A model generated the notes under the pieces. The model was not told the origin of the DNA and searched no databases. It saw only the letters and a program-made list of their open reading frames with translations. The position numbers were made by a program, and so were the translations under genes. Source: Jaenimonas drosophilae (taxonomy: Eukaryota > Euglenozoa > Kinetoplastea > Trypanosomatida > Trypanosomatidae). Taken from it: DNA of 64,000 bases. Of the stretch, positions 56,080 through 64,000 are shown in pieces (within the stretch, counting starts at the first letter, position 1; every line of letters begins with the position of its first letter). The DNA lies in assembly GCA_030849065.1 (NCBI GenBank), contig JASAON010001656.1, positions 62,001-126,000 of the forward strand, written 5' to 3'.

Positions 56080-57828
56080 TTATGAGTGCACCACCACGCC
56101 ACGTCGTTGAAGCTTGGCCAGCCCATCCACCGCCTTTCGGTCTGGTGCGGGCTGTACCCCCTCCAGCCACACCTCCTCTAAATAGCTGCAGGCACTGAGC
56201 CACCCCATTTCGGGGAGGGTGATGCCACCCATGAAGAGCTTCTTCAGGAACTTTAGGTTAGGCAGGAGGTTGAGGTCCTGCACCTTGGGGCAGTTGGCCA
56301 AGCTCAGCTCGTTGAGTCGATCACAGGAGGTGATGATCTCAACGGAAGGAAAGCAGGTGCCGTAAACGTAGAGCTTCGTGAGGTGCGTCAGTTGGCGAAG
56401 TACGCTAAAGTCGTCCACGGACGAGCAGTCTCCGAGGAAGAGCTCCTCGAGGGTCCCCCGTACCTGAGCAAGGCAGCTGAGATCCTTCACCCCAATGAGG
56501 CCGTTGGCGAAGAGACGCCTCAGTTGTGGGAGCGCGGCAACATCACGAAGATCTACAAGATTAGAGCACTCCCCAACATACACCTCCTCCATGTGTGGGC
56601 ATCGACGAATCCAAGTTAGATCCACCACCTGCTCAAGGCTACCAAGTGAGAGCTTTCGAAGCTCAGTGAGCTCACCCAAGTGCTCTAAAGTTGCACTAGT
56701 GAGGTGGCTACAGAAGCTGATGTTGAGCTCCTGAAGGGTTGATGCCCGGGCAGGCACCCACGTGCTTAAGTCTGTGATGGATGTGCCGTACGCAACCACC
56801 TTGCGCAGGTGCTGCAGGTCGGCTAACGGCGCGAGGTCGCCCACACGGCGGCAATCGCCAATGTTGAGCTCCTCCACCCTCGGGCACTGAGTGATCCAGT
56901 CAATGGAGCTCATCGCCACGGAGCCACTAAGAGAGATGCTCGTGAGCCGTGGAAGCTTTGCAAGCACGGCGAAGTCGGAGACGTGGTGGCAGTGCTCCAC
57001 CGCCACTTCCGTGAGCATGGTGCACGATGATAAAAAGTCGATGCTGTGTATAGGGAGGTGTTTCAGCTCAATCTTGGTGAGCTGCGTGAGGTCACCAAAG
57101 GATGAGGCATCAAACACGCTAGAGCATCCACTCAGTGTCAGGTGCTCCAGTCGAGCACAACCACGAAGGATAAGGCCGAGCTGCTCCACATCCTCTCGAG
57201 ACACCTCCGGCCCCTGCACAATGAGCTGCATCAAGTTCATGAAGGGCATCGGCACCAGACCTAGCAGCTCCGCATCAAAGGTGTAGCCGCCGCCGTGGAG
57301 AACACACTTCTCTAGGCGTGGGAGCTGTGAAAGCACAAGCTCAAAAAATCCGGCAGGGGCATCGCGCGGGGCCTTCCACTGATACTGCACGCGTTCATCA
57401 CGGCTAAGAAGGAGCTCCAGCTGGGCAGCCGTGATGCGCCACGGGGCGTGTTCCTCCACCCCAAACGTTCGCCAAAAGAAGGCCAAATCAACGCCCTCGC
57501 GGGAGTTCATACGCATGAAGGGCTCCAGTCGTTGGTAGAGCTGAATAACCGCCGTTTCCTCTTCGAGCCTATCGGTGGCCTCGGCGGTGCGTACGCGGTT
57601 AGAGGCCATGAGCTGCTGCAGGTGTGCCACCTCAGCCTGATGAGATGCGGTGATGGCAGCCAACGCCTCTGAGGTGGCCTGCTTCTGTGCTTCACGGACT
57701 TCCTGGATGAACTCCTCACGATTGCGCTCGTTGGCATCTGCAGTGATCTGCAGCTTCCGCACCTGCTCCTCCAGCTCAATCACCCTCATCTGGAGTTCCT
57801 CATTCTCTTTGTGTGGATCGCTCGCCAT
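56080..57828 (-). CDS. Leucine-rich-repeat protein, paralog 3 of 3
   Basis: This 582-residue protein is the shortest of the trio. Residues 5-75 form a clear coiled coil (ENEELQMRVIELEEQVRKLQ). The shared module follows at about 90-200, with LAFFWRTFG, APWRITAAQLELLLS and GFFELVLSQLPRLEK. About eight of the 45-residue units follow, less regular than in paralogs 1 and 2, some with indels. No membrane or catalytic domain is seen. The frame is open upstream to 58104, but a CTT repeat tract and TAG (AG at 57877-57876) lie between, so the ATG at 57828 is used. The discarded extension would otherwise overlap the next gene. Confidence 0.83.
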   Translation of the reverse strand: MASDPHKENEELQMRVIELEEQVRKLQITADANERNREEFIQEVREAQKQATSEALAAITASHQAEVAHLQQLMASNRVRTAEATDRLEEETAVIQLYQRLEPFMRMNSREGVDLAFFWRTFGVEEHAPWRITAAQLELLLSRDERVQYQWKAPRDAPAGFFELVLSQLPRLEKCVLHGGGYTFDAELLGLVPMPFMNLMQLIVQGPEVSREDVEQLGLILRGCARLEHLTLSGCSSVFDASSFGDLTQLTKIELKHLPIHSIDFLSSCTMLTEVAVEHCHHVSDFAVLAKLPRLTSISLSGSVAMSSIDWITQCPRVEELNIGDCRRVGDLAPLADLQHLRKVVAYGTSITDLSTWVPARASTLQELNISFCSHLTSATLEHLGELTELRKLSLGSLEQVVDLTWIRRCPHMEEVYVGECSNLVDLRDVAALPQLRRLFANGLIGVKDLSCLAQVRGTLEELFLGDCSSVDDFSVLRQLTHLTKLYVYGTCFPSVEIITSCDRLNELSLANCPKVQDLNLLPNLKFLKKLFMGGITLPEMGWLSACSYLEEVWLEGVQPAPDRKAVDGLAKLQRRGVVVHS

Positions 57829-57875
57829 GATATGTGGGCGATGGTTAACCAACCCACAAAGCAGCTTCACGTGAT

Positions 57876-57914
57876 CTACACACGCAAACACAAAAGAAGA
57901 AGAAGAAGAAGAAA
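57876..57914 (-). promoter_or_regulatory. CTT-repeat tract and inferred splice acceptor
   Basis: On the minus strand a (TTC)n tract (plus-strand GAA repeat, about 57895-57913) is followed by TTTTGTGTTTGCGTGTGTAG with the AG at 57877-57876. The 5' UTR would be about 47 nt before the ATG at 57828. Confidence 0.65.
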
Positions 57915-58088
57915 TACCATTGCAATTGTTTAAAATGACTGCACGAAGCAATAGCACACCTATTGGTGATGGTGATGGTGATGAAAATGCAAGAACAAAC
58001 AACGTATTGGTCAGCCAACAAGCTATATGTACACTCCACGTCAGGGCCGAATAAGTGCGCCTAACCGCTGGTGTATGGTGAGTGCTAC

Positions 58089-59624
58089 TCACGAGCAATC
58101 CCAATTGAAGTAGGCGCGGTTGAAGTTTCGGGCAGCAAGATCGGCTTCAGGGATGAAGATGTTTGCTACACCAGCATCACCAAACATGAGCCGATCACTT
58201 CCTTCGGAAATCTGCAGCAGGCAGATGTCTGCCACCACACCTCCATCTTCATCGCGCGGGACCTCTTCACCCTGCGTCCGTGGTGGCTGCGTCTCTTCCG
58301 GAGAGCTCATAAAGCCACCTTCCTCCTCAGTGAAGGCACGATAACGTAAATCATCCTGGGTGAAGTTCGGATAGCCACCAAGGTAATTGGACTCGCACCC
58401 ATCTGCCAGATCATCCATGAGCCGCTCCTCCACCTGATCTGGATCCAGCCCCTCGCCGACGTAGTGCTCAAGTGCGCAGAGTTGGTACGGCCGCAGGTGA
58501 GTACCCAATCCCTCGTACTCACAATACACCTTTTCACGAAGCTCAGGATGTGCCTTGAAGGTGCGATGAAGAACCTGCTGAATGAACTCTACGCAACCCA
58601 GTGATGGGGCCATCCAACACGTCTCCCGACGTGCTGGCAACAATGCGAATTCCTGCTGGACCACAGCACCGTACCACAAGGAGGAACGCTTGCCGGAGTA
58701 GATGCCACGATCGGTGAGCTCAACGCCCCACAACGCACGACGCCGAGCCTCGACCTCCTCAGCCCACTCTGCCTCTGTGAGCTGAGCAGCATCGGGGCTG
58801 CGACCAATAGTGAATGCATCTACAACCACATCACGTGGTGCCTTCTCTCCCTCCTTTGTTGCCGCTTGCTGTTCCTTCCGTCGCTCCTCGTGGAGGTCTT
58901 CAAAGATGCGGTATTGCTCCTCTCTCGACCACATCACCTCGGCCAGCTTCGCCTCCACCAGCTCCGATCCATCCTCGGCCATGCGACCAAGAAGTGGCAC
59001 CACATCCCGTTCATACTCCTCCTCAAAGAAGAGCACACGATAGCCCACTTGGGGAGCTCTCACCTCGAAGTTGCAGCCATACAAATCATCGAAGGGGTCA
59101 ATGTAGACGGCTAAGACACCGCGCGTCGGCCATCCAGGAACAGCACCACCAACATCATCGCTGCTCTTCTTGGAGTCCTCCTTGGTTGGCCAGGGTGAAA
59201 CCTCGTAGAGATCTGACATGTTGAGCTGAATGAGGAGTTGAAGAGGGAGGTTGGTCTTCGTGTTGCGTGGGTAGGCAACGCCACGAGGAAGATAACCAAA
59301 GCCGCCAACTTTGCTGCAAAAGAGTGGCAAATTCACCGGAATCAGAGGAGAACCACCGAAAAAACGCCCCTCCTTATTATCATCATTCTTTGCTCTTGCC
59401 ACTTCTTCATCTGCCTCAACACGCTCAACGAGTGCGCTGACATTCCATTTGGTGCTCCGTGGTGATGTAGCTTGTGGCTGGTGATGAGCTAAGCTGTGCT
59501 TCACCGTGGGTAAAGCGTAGGCGACGTGCGAGAGGCGCAGTGGCAACGCTCGACGAGCAGTCTTTCGTAAGGCATCATGCAGCTGCGGTATAAACACACT
59601 CAGAGAGGTTTCCAAGGAGGTCAT
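58089..59624 (-). CDS. DUF1963/YwqG family protein
   Basis: This 511-residue protein has the two-lobed YwqG (DUF1963) fold, common in bacteria and scattered in protists, with no established biochemical role. Typical motifs are FCSKVGGFGYLPRGVAYP and LLIQLNMSDL in the first lobe, the RGVLAVYID strand, and in the second lobe LGGYPNFTQDDLR, DICLLQISEG, MFGDAGVANIFI and a final FNRAYFNWDCS. The protein ends on this conserved Asp-Cys-Ser. The N-terminal 100 residues and a Glu/Lys/Ala-rich stretch near 240-270 are extra. The frame is open to 59726 through a (CA)n repeat, so the ATG at 59624 (MTSLE) is preferred. Confidence 0.82.
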   Translation of the reverse strand: MTSLETSLSVFIPQLHDALRKTARRALPLRLSHVAYALPTVKHSLAHHQPQATSPRSTKWNVSALVERVEADEEVARAKNDDNKEGRFFGGSPLIPVNLPLFCSKVGGFGYLPRGVAYPRNTKTNLPLQLLIQLNMSDLYEVSPWPTKEDSKKSSDDVGGAVPGWPTRGVLAVYIDPFDDLYGCNFEVRAPQVGYRVLFFEEEYERDVVPLLGRMAEDGSELVEAKLAEVMWSREEQYRIFEDLHEERRKEQQAATKEGEKAPRDVVVDAFTIGRSPDAAQLTEAEWAEEVEARRRALWGVELTDRGIYSGKRSSLWYGAVVQQEFALLPARRETCWMAPSLGCVEFIQQVLHRTFKAHPELREKVYCEYEGLGTHLRPYQLCALEHYVGEGLDPDQVEERLMDDLADGCESNYLGGYPNFTQDDLRYRAFTEEEGGFMSSPEETQPPRTQGEEVPRDEDGGVVADICLLQISEGSDRLMFGDAGVANIFIPEADLAARNFNRAYFNWDCS

Positions 59625-59688
59625 CACTTCAACGTTCAATACAAGAGTATACCGCAACAACAATGACAACAACAAGAAGTACGAAGTG

Positions 59689-59720
<32 letters not shown>

Positions 59721-59962
59721 CAACATGATGTGAATACAAAAAGAATGGGAAAGACAAGGAGAACGTACGAAACGCTAAGTGCGTATATTGGGCTTCAGTG
59801 ATGATGATGATGATGTTTTTTTTGGTGAATGAAGTGTGCTTCGGAAGAGAGCGCGCGTGGTGGCGCCACAGAGAGGATATATATGGCTGCCAGTGCCACC
59901 GTTGGGAACGTGCGTATGTGTTTGGAGGCGAAATGATGAGGGGGAGGAGGTAGCAAGCTCTA
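59625..59962. other. Spacer with (TG)n repeat
   Basis: No gene is seen. It contains a (GT)12 repeat at about 59690-59713 (CA on the coding strand), and a GAT repeat with a T run near 59800-59823. The minus-strand T/G/C-rich region just upstream of 59624 has no classic pyrimidine tract. Confidence 0.45.
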
Positions 59963-62599
59963 CTACTGCTTCACCATTGAGGCAGCCATGCGCAGGCCAT
60001 TCAGAAGCCCTCCCAATCGCCACCCCGATCCGTCCGCGCTGGATGGGCTTGATTGAGAGTTGCGCAGCAGCGTAGCTCCATCCGCCGGCCATGAGAAACG
60101 CGGCGGCGGCTCATCATCGTCGTCATCTTCGCTGTTGCCGCCGTGGAAGGAATCTCCAGGCACGGAGAAGCTGCGGGCGGAGGTATTGCGGTGGGAGAGT
60201 GAGCGGTCCTGTGTGCCGTAGGAAGAGATGAGGTGCTCCATGGTGGGCGTGGCGGCATGCGGAACATCAACGGAGCGGTATAGCGCCGGCCCATGCGAGC
60301 CCAAGCTTTGAGCGAAAGATGTGCGATGGCCACCGCTCACCACGCTCGAGGCGGATGTTCGTGGCCCGGCGGCATTCCACGACGGGGCCGGCATGGATGC
60401 CCGTGGAGGTGGTGCAGTTGAGCGTGGCCCCTGTGGCGGTGCCCTGCTACCATCGCGGTACACGGCCCACGCCGCGCGCTCCTCCAGCCGACGAATGCGA
60501 TCTTCGCCATCCTCGAGCTGCTCCTCCAGGCCACGCACTCGTCCTGAGAGGCGAGGCTCCGATGGGGTGAGCTCATCCTCCTCGGTGTTCCCGCGATTGG
60601 CGAAGAGGTCCAGCTGGCGCTCAAGCCAATGAATGTAGGAACGCGCCTGGCCCAACTGCTCCACCAATGCGGCGTTGTTGCCGTTCGTGGCTGAGGAAGT
60701 TGCGTTGATCGTCGCCGTGTTCTTCACCAACTTGGCCAACTTGGCAAAGCGCAGGGTGGAGGCCGTCTCGAGTGCATCACGTGCATCTGGGGAAACGTTG
60801 CAGAGGAGGAAGGTGATGGTGTTGCCGCCGAAGCTGTCTTGCAGCATGCGGGTGAGTTTGCTGTCGCGGTACGGAATGTGGGAGTCGCTGCCACCCTTGG
60901 CGGAGGTGAGGCGGCGAATGACGTTGCCCAGCTGGGAGAGGGAGAGGTTGATCTTCTGTGCCTCCTTCAGCCGCTGGCCGACTGCTCCCGTGTGGCCAAC
61001 ACGCTCACTGCCCGCGAGGTCCACCATCGTGAGGATCGAGCGCCGTACCGACGCCGGCGCCATCAGCCGCTGCTCCACTGTGACAAAGATGAGCGTGTGG
61101 CTGCGACTGCTGTTGATGTTGAGGGAGGTCGCGCCCATCTTGCGCTCGCGCAATGATTGACGAAGCGCACGAATCACCTCCGCATAGGTTCGTACGGAGT
61201 GGCGACGAAGACCATCGATGCGCACCGTGGTGTTGGCCCCACCCCCGCCATCGTTGCCAACAATCTTCAGCTCAGTGGGCGTAGTGGCTGCGGGCGGTGG
61301 AGCAAAACGATTCCCGGGCACCTTACGTGCTCGGTCCTTGGCTGGTGCGCTTTTTCGCCCACCTCCACCGAGCCCGCGCGCATCTGCCTCGCTCGTATCA
61401 TCCGCAAAGAAGGAAACATCGTCTTCCGCAGCAGAGGAGCCGCCACGCGCGCTTTTCGCCCCGCCAGGCCCGTCAGCCTTGTTGAGATCATTCGGGATTA
61501 GATCGCGCAGTTCTTCATTGTACAGCTCAATGGCACTGATCGTGGCGGAGAAGAGGGTTCCATCACTCTCCTGCTGCTGCTGCAGTCGTCGAAAGAGGCG
61601 GAAGAGCATGCGCGGCACGAGGCCAACATCCTCGGAGAAGCTCCAGTTATCATCATCCCCCAGAGGACCATCTCCACGCTCAGCGTGGCGAATCGCATCC
61701 TTGGCCAAATCTCCTCCACGTGGACCAACCATGGTGTGTGTTTTGCCGCAACCGCTCTGACCATAGCAGAGCACGGTGCCGTGGTAGCCCGCCAACACTC
61801 GATCCACCGCACGATCACCCACGACGTGGTTGATCTCTTCCTGTGTTGTGGTGTCGTCAAAGACGGTGTCGAAGGCGAAGTTCATTTTTTGGCCCGGGGT
61901 ACCGCTGCTGCCGTTGCCGTTGGCCCCTGGGCGGGCAGAGGGCATGTAGCCCAAACACTCCAACACACCTTCACGTGCATAGACGCGGAGGCAGCGTTCA
62001 CGTGACGGGTTGGTGTTGGCAGTGGGTGAGCTCCACGGCTGGGCGAAGGGATCGGAGGTGGCGCTGGTCGCTTGCGTGGTGAAGGCTGTTGCTGGGGGTA
62101 GGGCGGGGAGGTCCTCCAGCGGAGGCCGAACGCGAATCGCCACAACGATCTCAGTGGGTGCATCGCCATCCTCAACTGGCGGTGAGAGGGAGTAGCAACG
62201 CCGGCCATCACCCGAGGCCGCGCGGCGTGAGGCCAGGCTCTCCGTCATGGAGCTCACCGCGAGTGAATCTTCCTCTTCCAGCACCCCTCGACCACCATCA
62301 TCGTTGGCGTCGACGTATCTCCCGCTGCTCACAGAACGGCCAGCGTTGGGAGAGCTGCGTGAAACGGGGCGTGGCAGATTCGGGCTGATGGAGCCCCTCA
62401 CGGCTTTGGTTGTGGGAGGTGAGGCGTGTGGCGGGCTCCGCGACGGCCCTGGCGGGGCGTGGTAGACGGTGCTCATCTCAATCTCCTCGGGTGGACCTCC
62501 GCCAGCCTCGTCACCCTCTGCGCCGAATGTGGGCACCTCAAATCCAAGCGGCGCACTCCGGCCACCGAGATCGTCGTACGGATTCACCTTTCGTCGCAT
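59963..62599 (-). CDS. Kinesin motor protein
   Basis: This 878-residue kinesin has an N-terminal disordered extension of about 148 residues, then a motor domain at about 149-630: VVAIRVRPP (152-160), P-loop GQSGCGKT at 280-287, switch I NINSSRSH at 494-501, switch II DLAGSE at 527-532, followed by NLSLSQLGNVI and the microtubule-binding IPYRDSKLTRMLQDSFGGN. All catalytic residues are present. A short coiled coil lies at about 643-715, with the rest disordered. Odd features are the long front extension, a Gly/Asn-rich insert near 222-238, and an insert of about 90 residues (367-455) between ELYNEELRDL and the strand leading to switch I. I cannot assign it to a numbered kinesin class; kinetoplastids have many divergent ones. 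Confidence 0.9.
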   Translation of the reverse strand: MRRKVNPYDDLGGRSAPLGFEVPTFGAEGDEAGGGPPEEIEMSTVYHAPPGPSRSPPHASPPTTKAVRGSISPNLPRPVSRSSPNAGRSVSSGRYVDANDDGGRGVLEEEDSLAVSSMTESLASRRAASGDGRRCYSLSPPVEDGDAPTEIVVAIRVRPPLEDLPALPPATAFTTQATSATSDPFAQPWSSPTANTNPSRERCLRVYAREGVLECLGYMPSARPGANGNGSSGTPGQKMNFAFDTVFDDTTTQEEINHVVGDRAVDRVLAGYHGTVLCYGQSGCGKTHTMVGPRGGDLAKDAIRHAERGDGPLGDDDNWSFSEDVGLVPRMLFRLFRRLQQQQESDGTLFSATISAIELYNEELRDLIPNDLNKADGPGGAKSARGGSSAAEDDVSFFADDTSEADARGLGGGGRKSAPAKDRARKVPGNRFAPPPAATTPTELKIVGNDGGGGANTTVRIDGLRRHSVRTYAEVIRALRQSLRERKMGATSLNINSSRSHTLIFVTVEQRLMAPASVRRSILTMVDLAGSERVGHTGAVGQRLKEAQKINLSLSQLGNVIRRLTSAKGGSDSHIPYRDSKLTRMLQDSFGGNTITFLLCNVSPDARDALETASTLRFAKLAKLVKNTATINATSSATNGNNAALVEQLGQARSYIHWLERQLDLFANRGNTEEDELTPSEPRLSGRVRGLEEQLEDGEDRIRRLEERAAWAVYRDGSRAPPQGPRSTAPPPRASMPAPSWNAAGPRTSASSVVSGGHRTSFAQSLGSHGPALYRSVDVPHAATPTMEHLISSYGTQDRSLSHRNTSARSFSVPGDSFHGGNSEDDDDDEPPPRFSWPADGATLLRNSQSSPSSADGSGWRLGGLLNGLRMAASMVKQ

Positions 62600-63109
62600 G
62601 ATGTGGAGCAGCGTTCAGCAATCAAGATAAAGGAGGAACACTGAAGATACACACACCAAGTTGGTTGTTGGTATACGTTATTTGCGCTGTTGTTGAAGTT
62701 GAGGATGAAGAAAAATGGATAGTTCGTGTGTTTGCGGATGAGGAGATCTACGTGTGTGTTGGTGAGTTGATGCACTAGTGGGCGATGGACTGAATCGCAG
62801 TAAGCTACGGAAGTGATTTCCAAGACGACGAAAAAATTCAAGAGAGTTAGTGGAGCTCATGGTCATTGTACGTAACTTCATCCACAAATGAATGTAATCA
62901 CTACAACAGATGCCTGCACGTTCATGGCTTAATGGGTGCAGGAGAGCAGGAGAGGTAGCCCGTCTTCAAGTTAGCTGTGTTGTTATTTGCGGTGTGTGCT
63001 TGCCTTATGGCAGGGCGATGGCGCTCGGCACAACATCAATCCTCAGCCATGGCTGATGTTTGGTTTTTTTGGCAATATAAGGAGAGTAGGTGAAGGACGA
63101 CCTTCATCA
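62600..63109. other. Spacer between kinesin and TYW1 genes
   Basis: About 510 bp, no gene recognised. The minus-strand stretch near 62643-62720 (TTTTTCTTCATCCTCAACTTC, then CTTCAG at about 62642) is a candidate splice signal for the kinesin. Confidence 0.45.
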
Positions 63110-64000
63110 TCACGCGGCCTCTTCGAGAGCAACGGGCGCGACTGGCCGAGCCTTTCCGCGGCGCACTCGCGTTTGATCCGGGTCAAAGCCCTGCTCCATC
63201 GACCGGAAGGTGGCCCAGGCAGGTGTGGGGAGTGCGTAATCGAGTGACGTGAAGTCCGTCTCACCACTTTCAATGAGCTTGTAGAAGCCCTCGTAGTCAA
63301 TCCACGTGTGCCAGCGATGATTCTGGTAGAACTTATCCAGAGCGATGAGCATGCAGCAGCTGTGCTCGTGCTCACATACAACGTGGTAGGGCTGTTGGCG
63401 CTCCTCCTCTGGGATAAAAATGAAGCCATTCTCCGCCGTCACTTGCTCCATCGAGGGGCTGCTCACCGTCGCGGCTTGATGATTTGGATGGCGGCGGCGG
63501 AGCTCTGCGCAGAGATCCAGGCAGAAGCGCACCACCTCGTCGTGGCGAGGTACGTTCTTCTTCATGGTGAGTGTGCTGCTGTTGCTGGTGCCGCAGTAGG
63601 TGACTCCCTTCACCTCAATGAAGTCTGGCCAGCCCATATCCACCAAATCGGCATATGCCGCCACGTTTTCTGTGTTGTAGTCATTCACCAACGTCAGTCT
63701 AAACACAGTGCGCTGCTTCTTCTTCTTGAGCTCACGCACACATGCCAGGCAGCGCTCCCAGTAGTCCTCGAAGAGCGGGCGGTCAACGCGCTTCAGCTCA
63801 TCGGGGGTGGGGGCGTCAATGGATAGGTAGAGCTGCACAACAGGTTTTAGATCGCGGAGCTGATCGGGAAATTGGGCGTTGGTCACCATGAAGGAAGAGA
63901 TGTGGTTTTCATGCAACAAGTCGCAGAAGGCGTTGATCTGCGGGTACATGATTGGCTCACCGACCAAGGACAGCGCGCAATGACGAATGTGCATCGCCTG
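63110..64000 (-). CDS. TYW1: TYW1, S-adenosylmethionine-dependent tRNA 4-demethylwyosine synthase (5' part missing)
   Basis: This is the C-terminal 296 codons of TYW1, the radical-SAM enzyme that builds the tricyclic ring of wybutosine at position 37 of tRNA-Phe. The frame stays open to the right edge; by comparison with TYW1, the flavodoxin domain and the CxxxCxxC iron-sulfur motif must lie beyond it. Visible family blocks are RHCALSLVGEPIMYP at the edge, SSFMVTNAQFP, LYLSIDAPT, VDRPLFEDYWER, RTVFRLTLVNDYN, DFIEVKGVTYCG and the late CEHEHSCCMLIA and WHTWIDYEGF of the C-terminal wyosine domain. The end, GFDPDQTRVRRGKARP, also matches. One insert relative to human TYW1 is the Ser/Pro-Ser-rich stretch before CEHEH. 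Confidence 0.93.
   Translation of the reverse strand, partial: QAMHIRHCALSLVGEPIMYPQINAFCDLLHENHISSFMVTNAQFPDQLRDLKPVVQLYLSIDAPTPDELKRVDRPLFEDYWERCLACVRELKKKKQRTVFRLTLVNDYNTENVAAYADLVDMGWPDFIEVKGVTYCGTSNSSTLTMKKNVPRHDEVVRFCLDLCAELRRRHPNHQAATVSSPSMEQVTAENGFIFIPEEERQQPYHVVCEHEHSCCMLIALDKFYQNHRWHTWIDYEGFYKLIESGETDFTSLDYALPTPAWATFRSMEQGFDPDQTRVRRGKARPVAPVALEEAA

Noticed and set aside
57829..58104. N-terminal extension of LRR paralog 3 overlapping the DUF1963 gene
   Set aside because: It crosses a pyrimidine tract and AG, encodes Ser/Val/Phe low complexity, and would overlap the neighbour; the conserved coiled coil begins after the ATG at 57828.
1..64000. CRISPR arrays, insertion sequences or retroelements
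   Set aside because: No regularly spaced direct repeats outside proteins, and no transposase, integrase or reverse-transcriptase motifs. The 45-residue periodicity at 49-57 kb is protein LRR structure.

Overview
The window looks like nuclear DNA of a kinetoplastid flagellate, most plausibly a free-living bodonid such as Bodo saltans; the species is my inference. The evidence is: about 25 intron-free protein genes, all on the minus strand, packed head to tail like a polycistronic transcription unit; pyrimidine tracts followed by AG just upstream of many start codons, as expected for spliced-leader trans-splicing; a paraflagellar rod family protein, which is diagnostic of Euglenozoa; and a MAM33/p22 protein plus several small proteins with mitochondrial-type N-termini. 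No tRNA, rRNA, CRISPR array, transposon or strand switch was recognised.

Layout from left to right (transcription runs right to left). 1-13 kb: three paralogous multi-spanning membrane proteins of unknown function, the first cut by the left edge, with a mitochondrial phosphate carrier gene between the second and third, and an unusual 2.3 kb gene-free stretch (8130-10446) carrying two short perfect hairpins. 13-27 kb: a Cas1p/RWA-type polytopic acyltransferase, a glutaminyl-peptide cyclotransferase, a large coiled-coil protein, a paraflagellar rod protein and a membrane-anchored LRR protein. 27-49 kb: housekeeping genes, including SF3B3 (splicing), a ZC2HC zinc-finger protein, MTA phosphorylase, a Syo1/HEATR3-like protein, SFT2 (Golgi traffic), a MYND protein and MAM33, plus three short mitochondrial-looking proteins and one large disordered protein. 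49-58 kb: a tandem cluster of three related leucine-rich-repeat proteins built from 45-residue units. 58-64 kb: a DUF1963/YwqG protein, a kinesin, and the C-terminal part of TYW1 (wybutosine synthesis) cut by the right edge.

Neighbouring genes are mostly functionally unrelated, as is normal in kinetoplastid polycistrons. The two gene clusters that look like local expansions are the membrane-protein trio and the LRR trio; these are the best candidates for lineage-specific, undescribed biology. Several open frames extend upstream through a pyrimidine tract and AG, so I placed the start at the first ATG after the inferred splice acceptor. All starts, splice sites and topologies are read by eye and untested.
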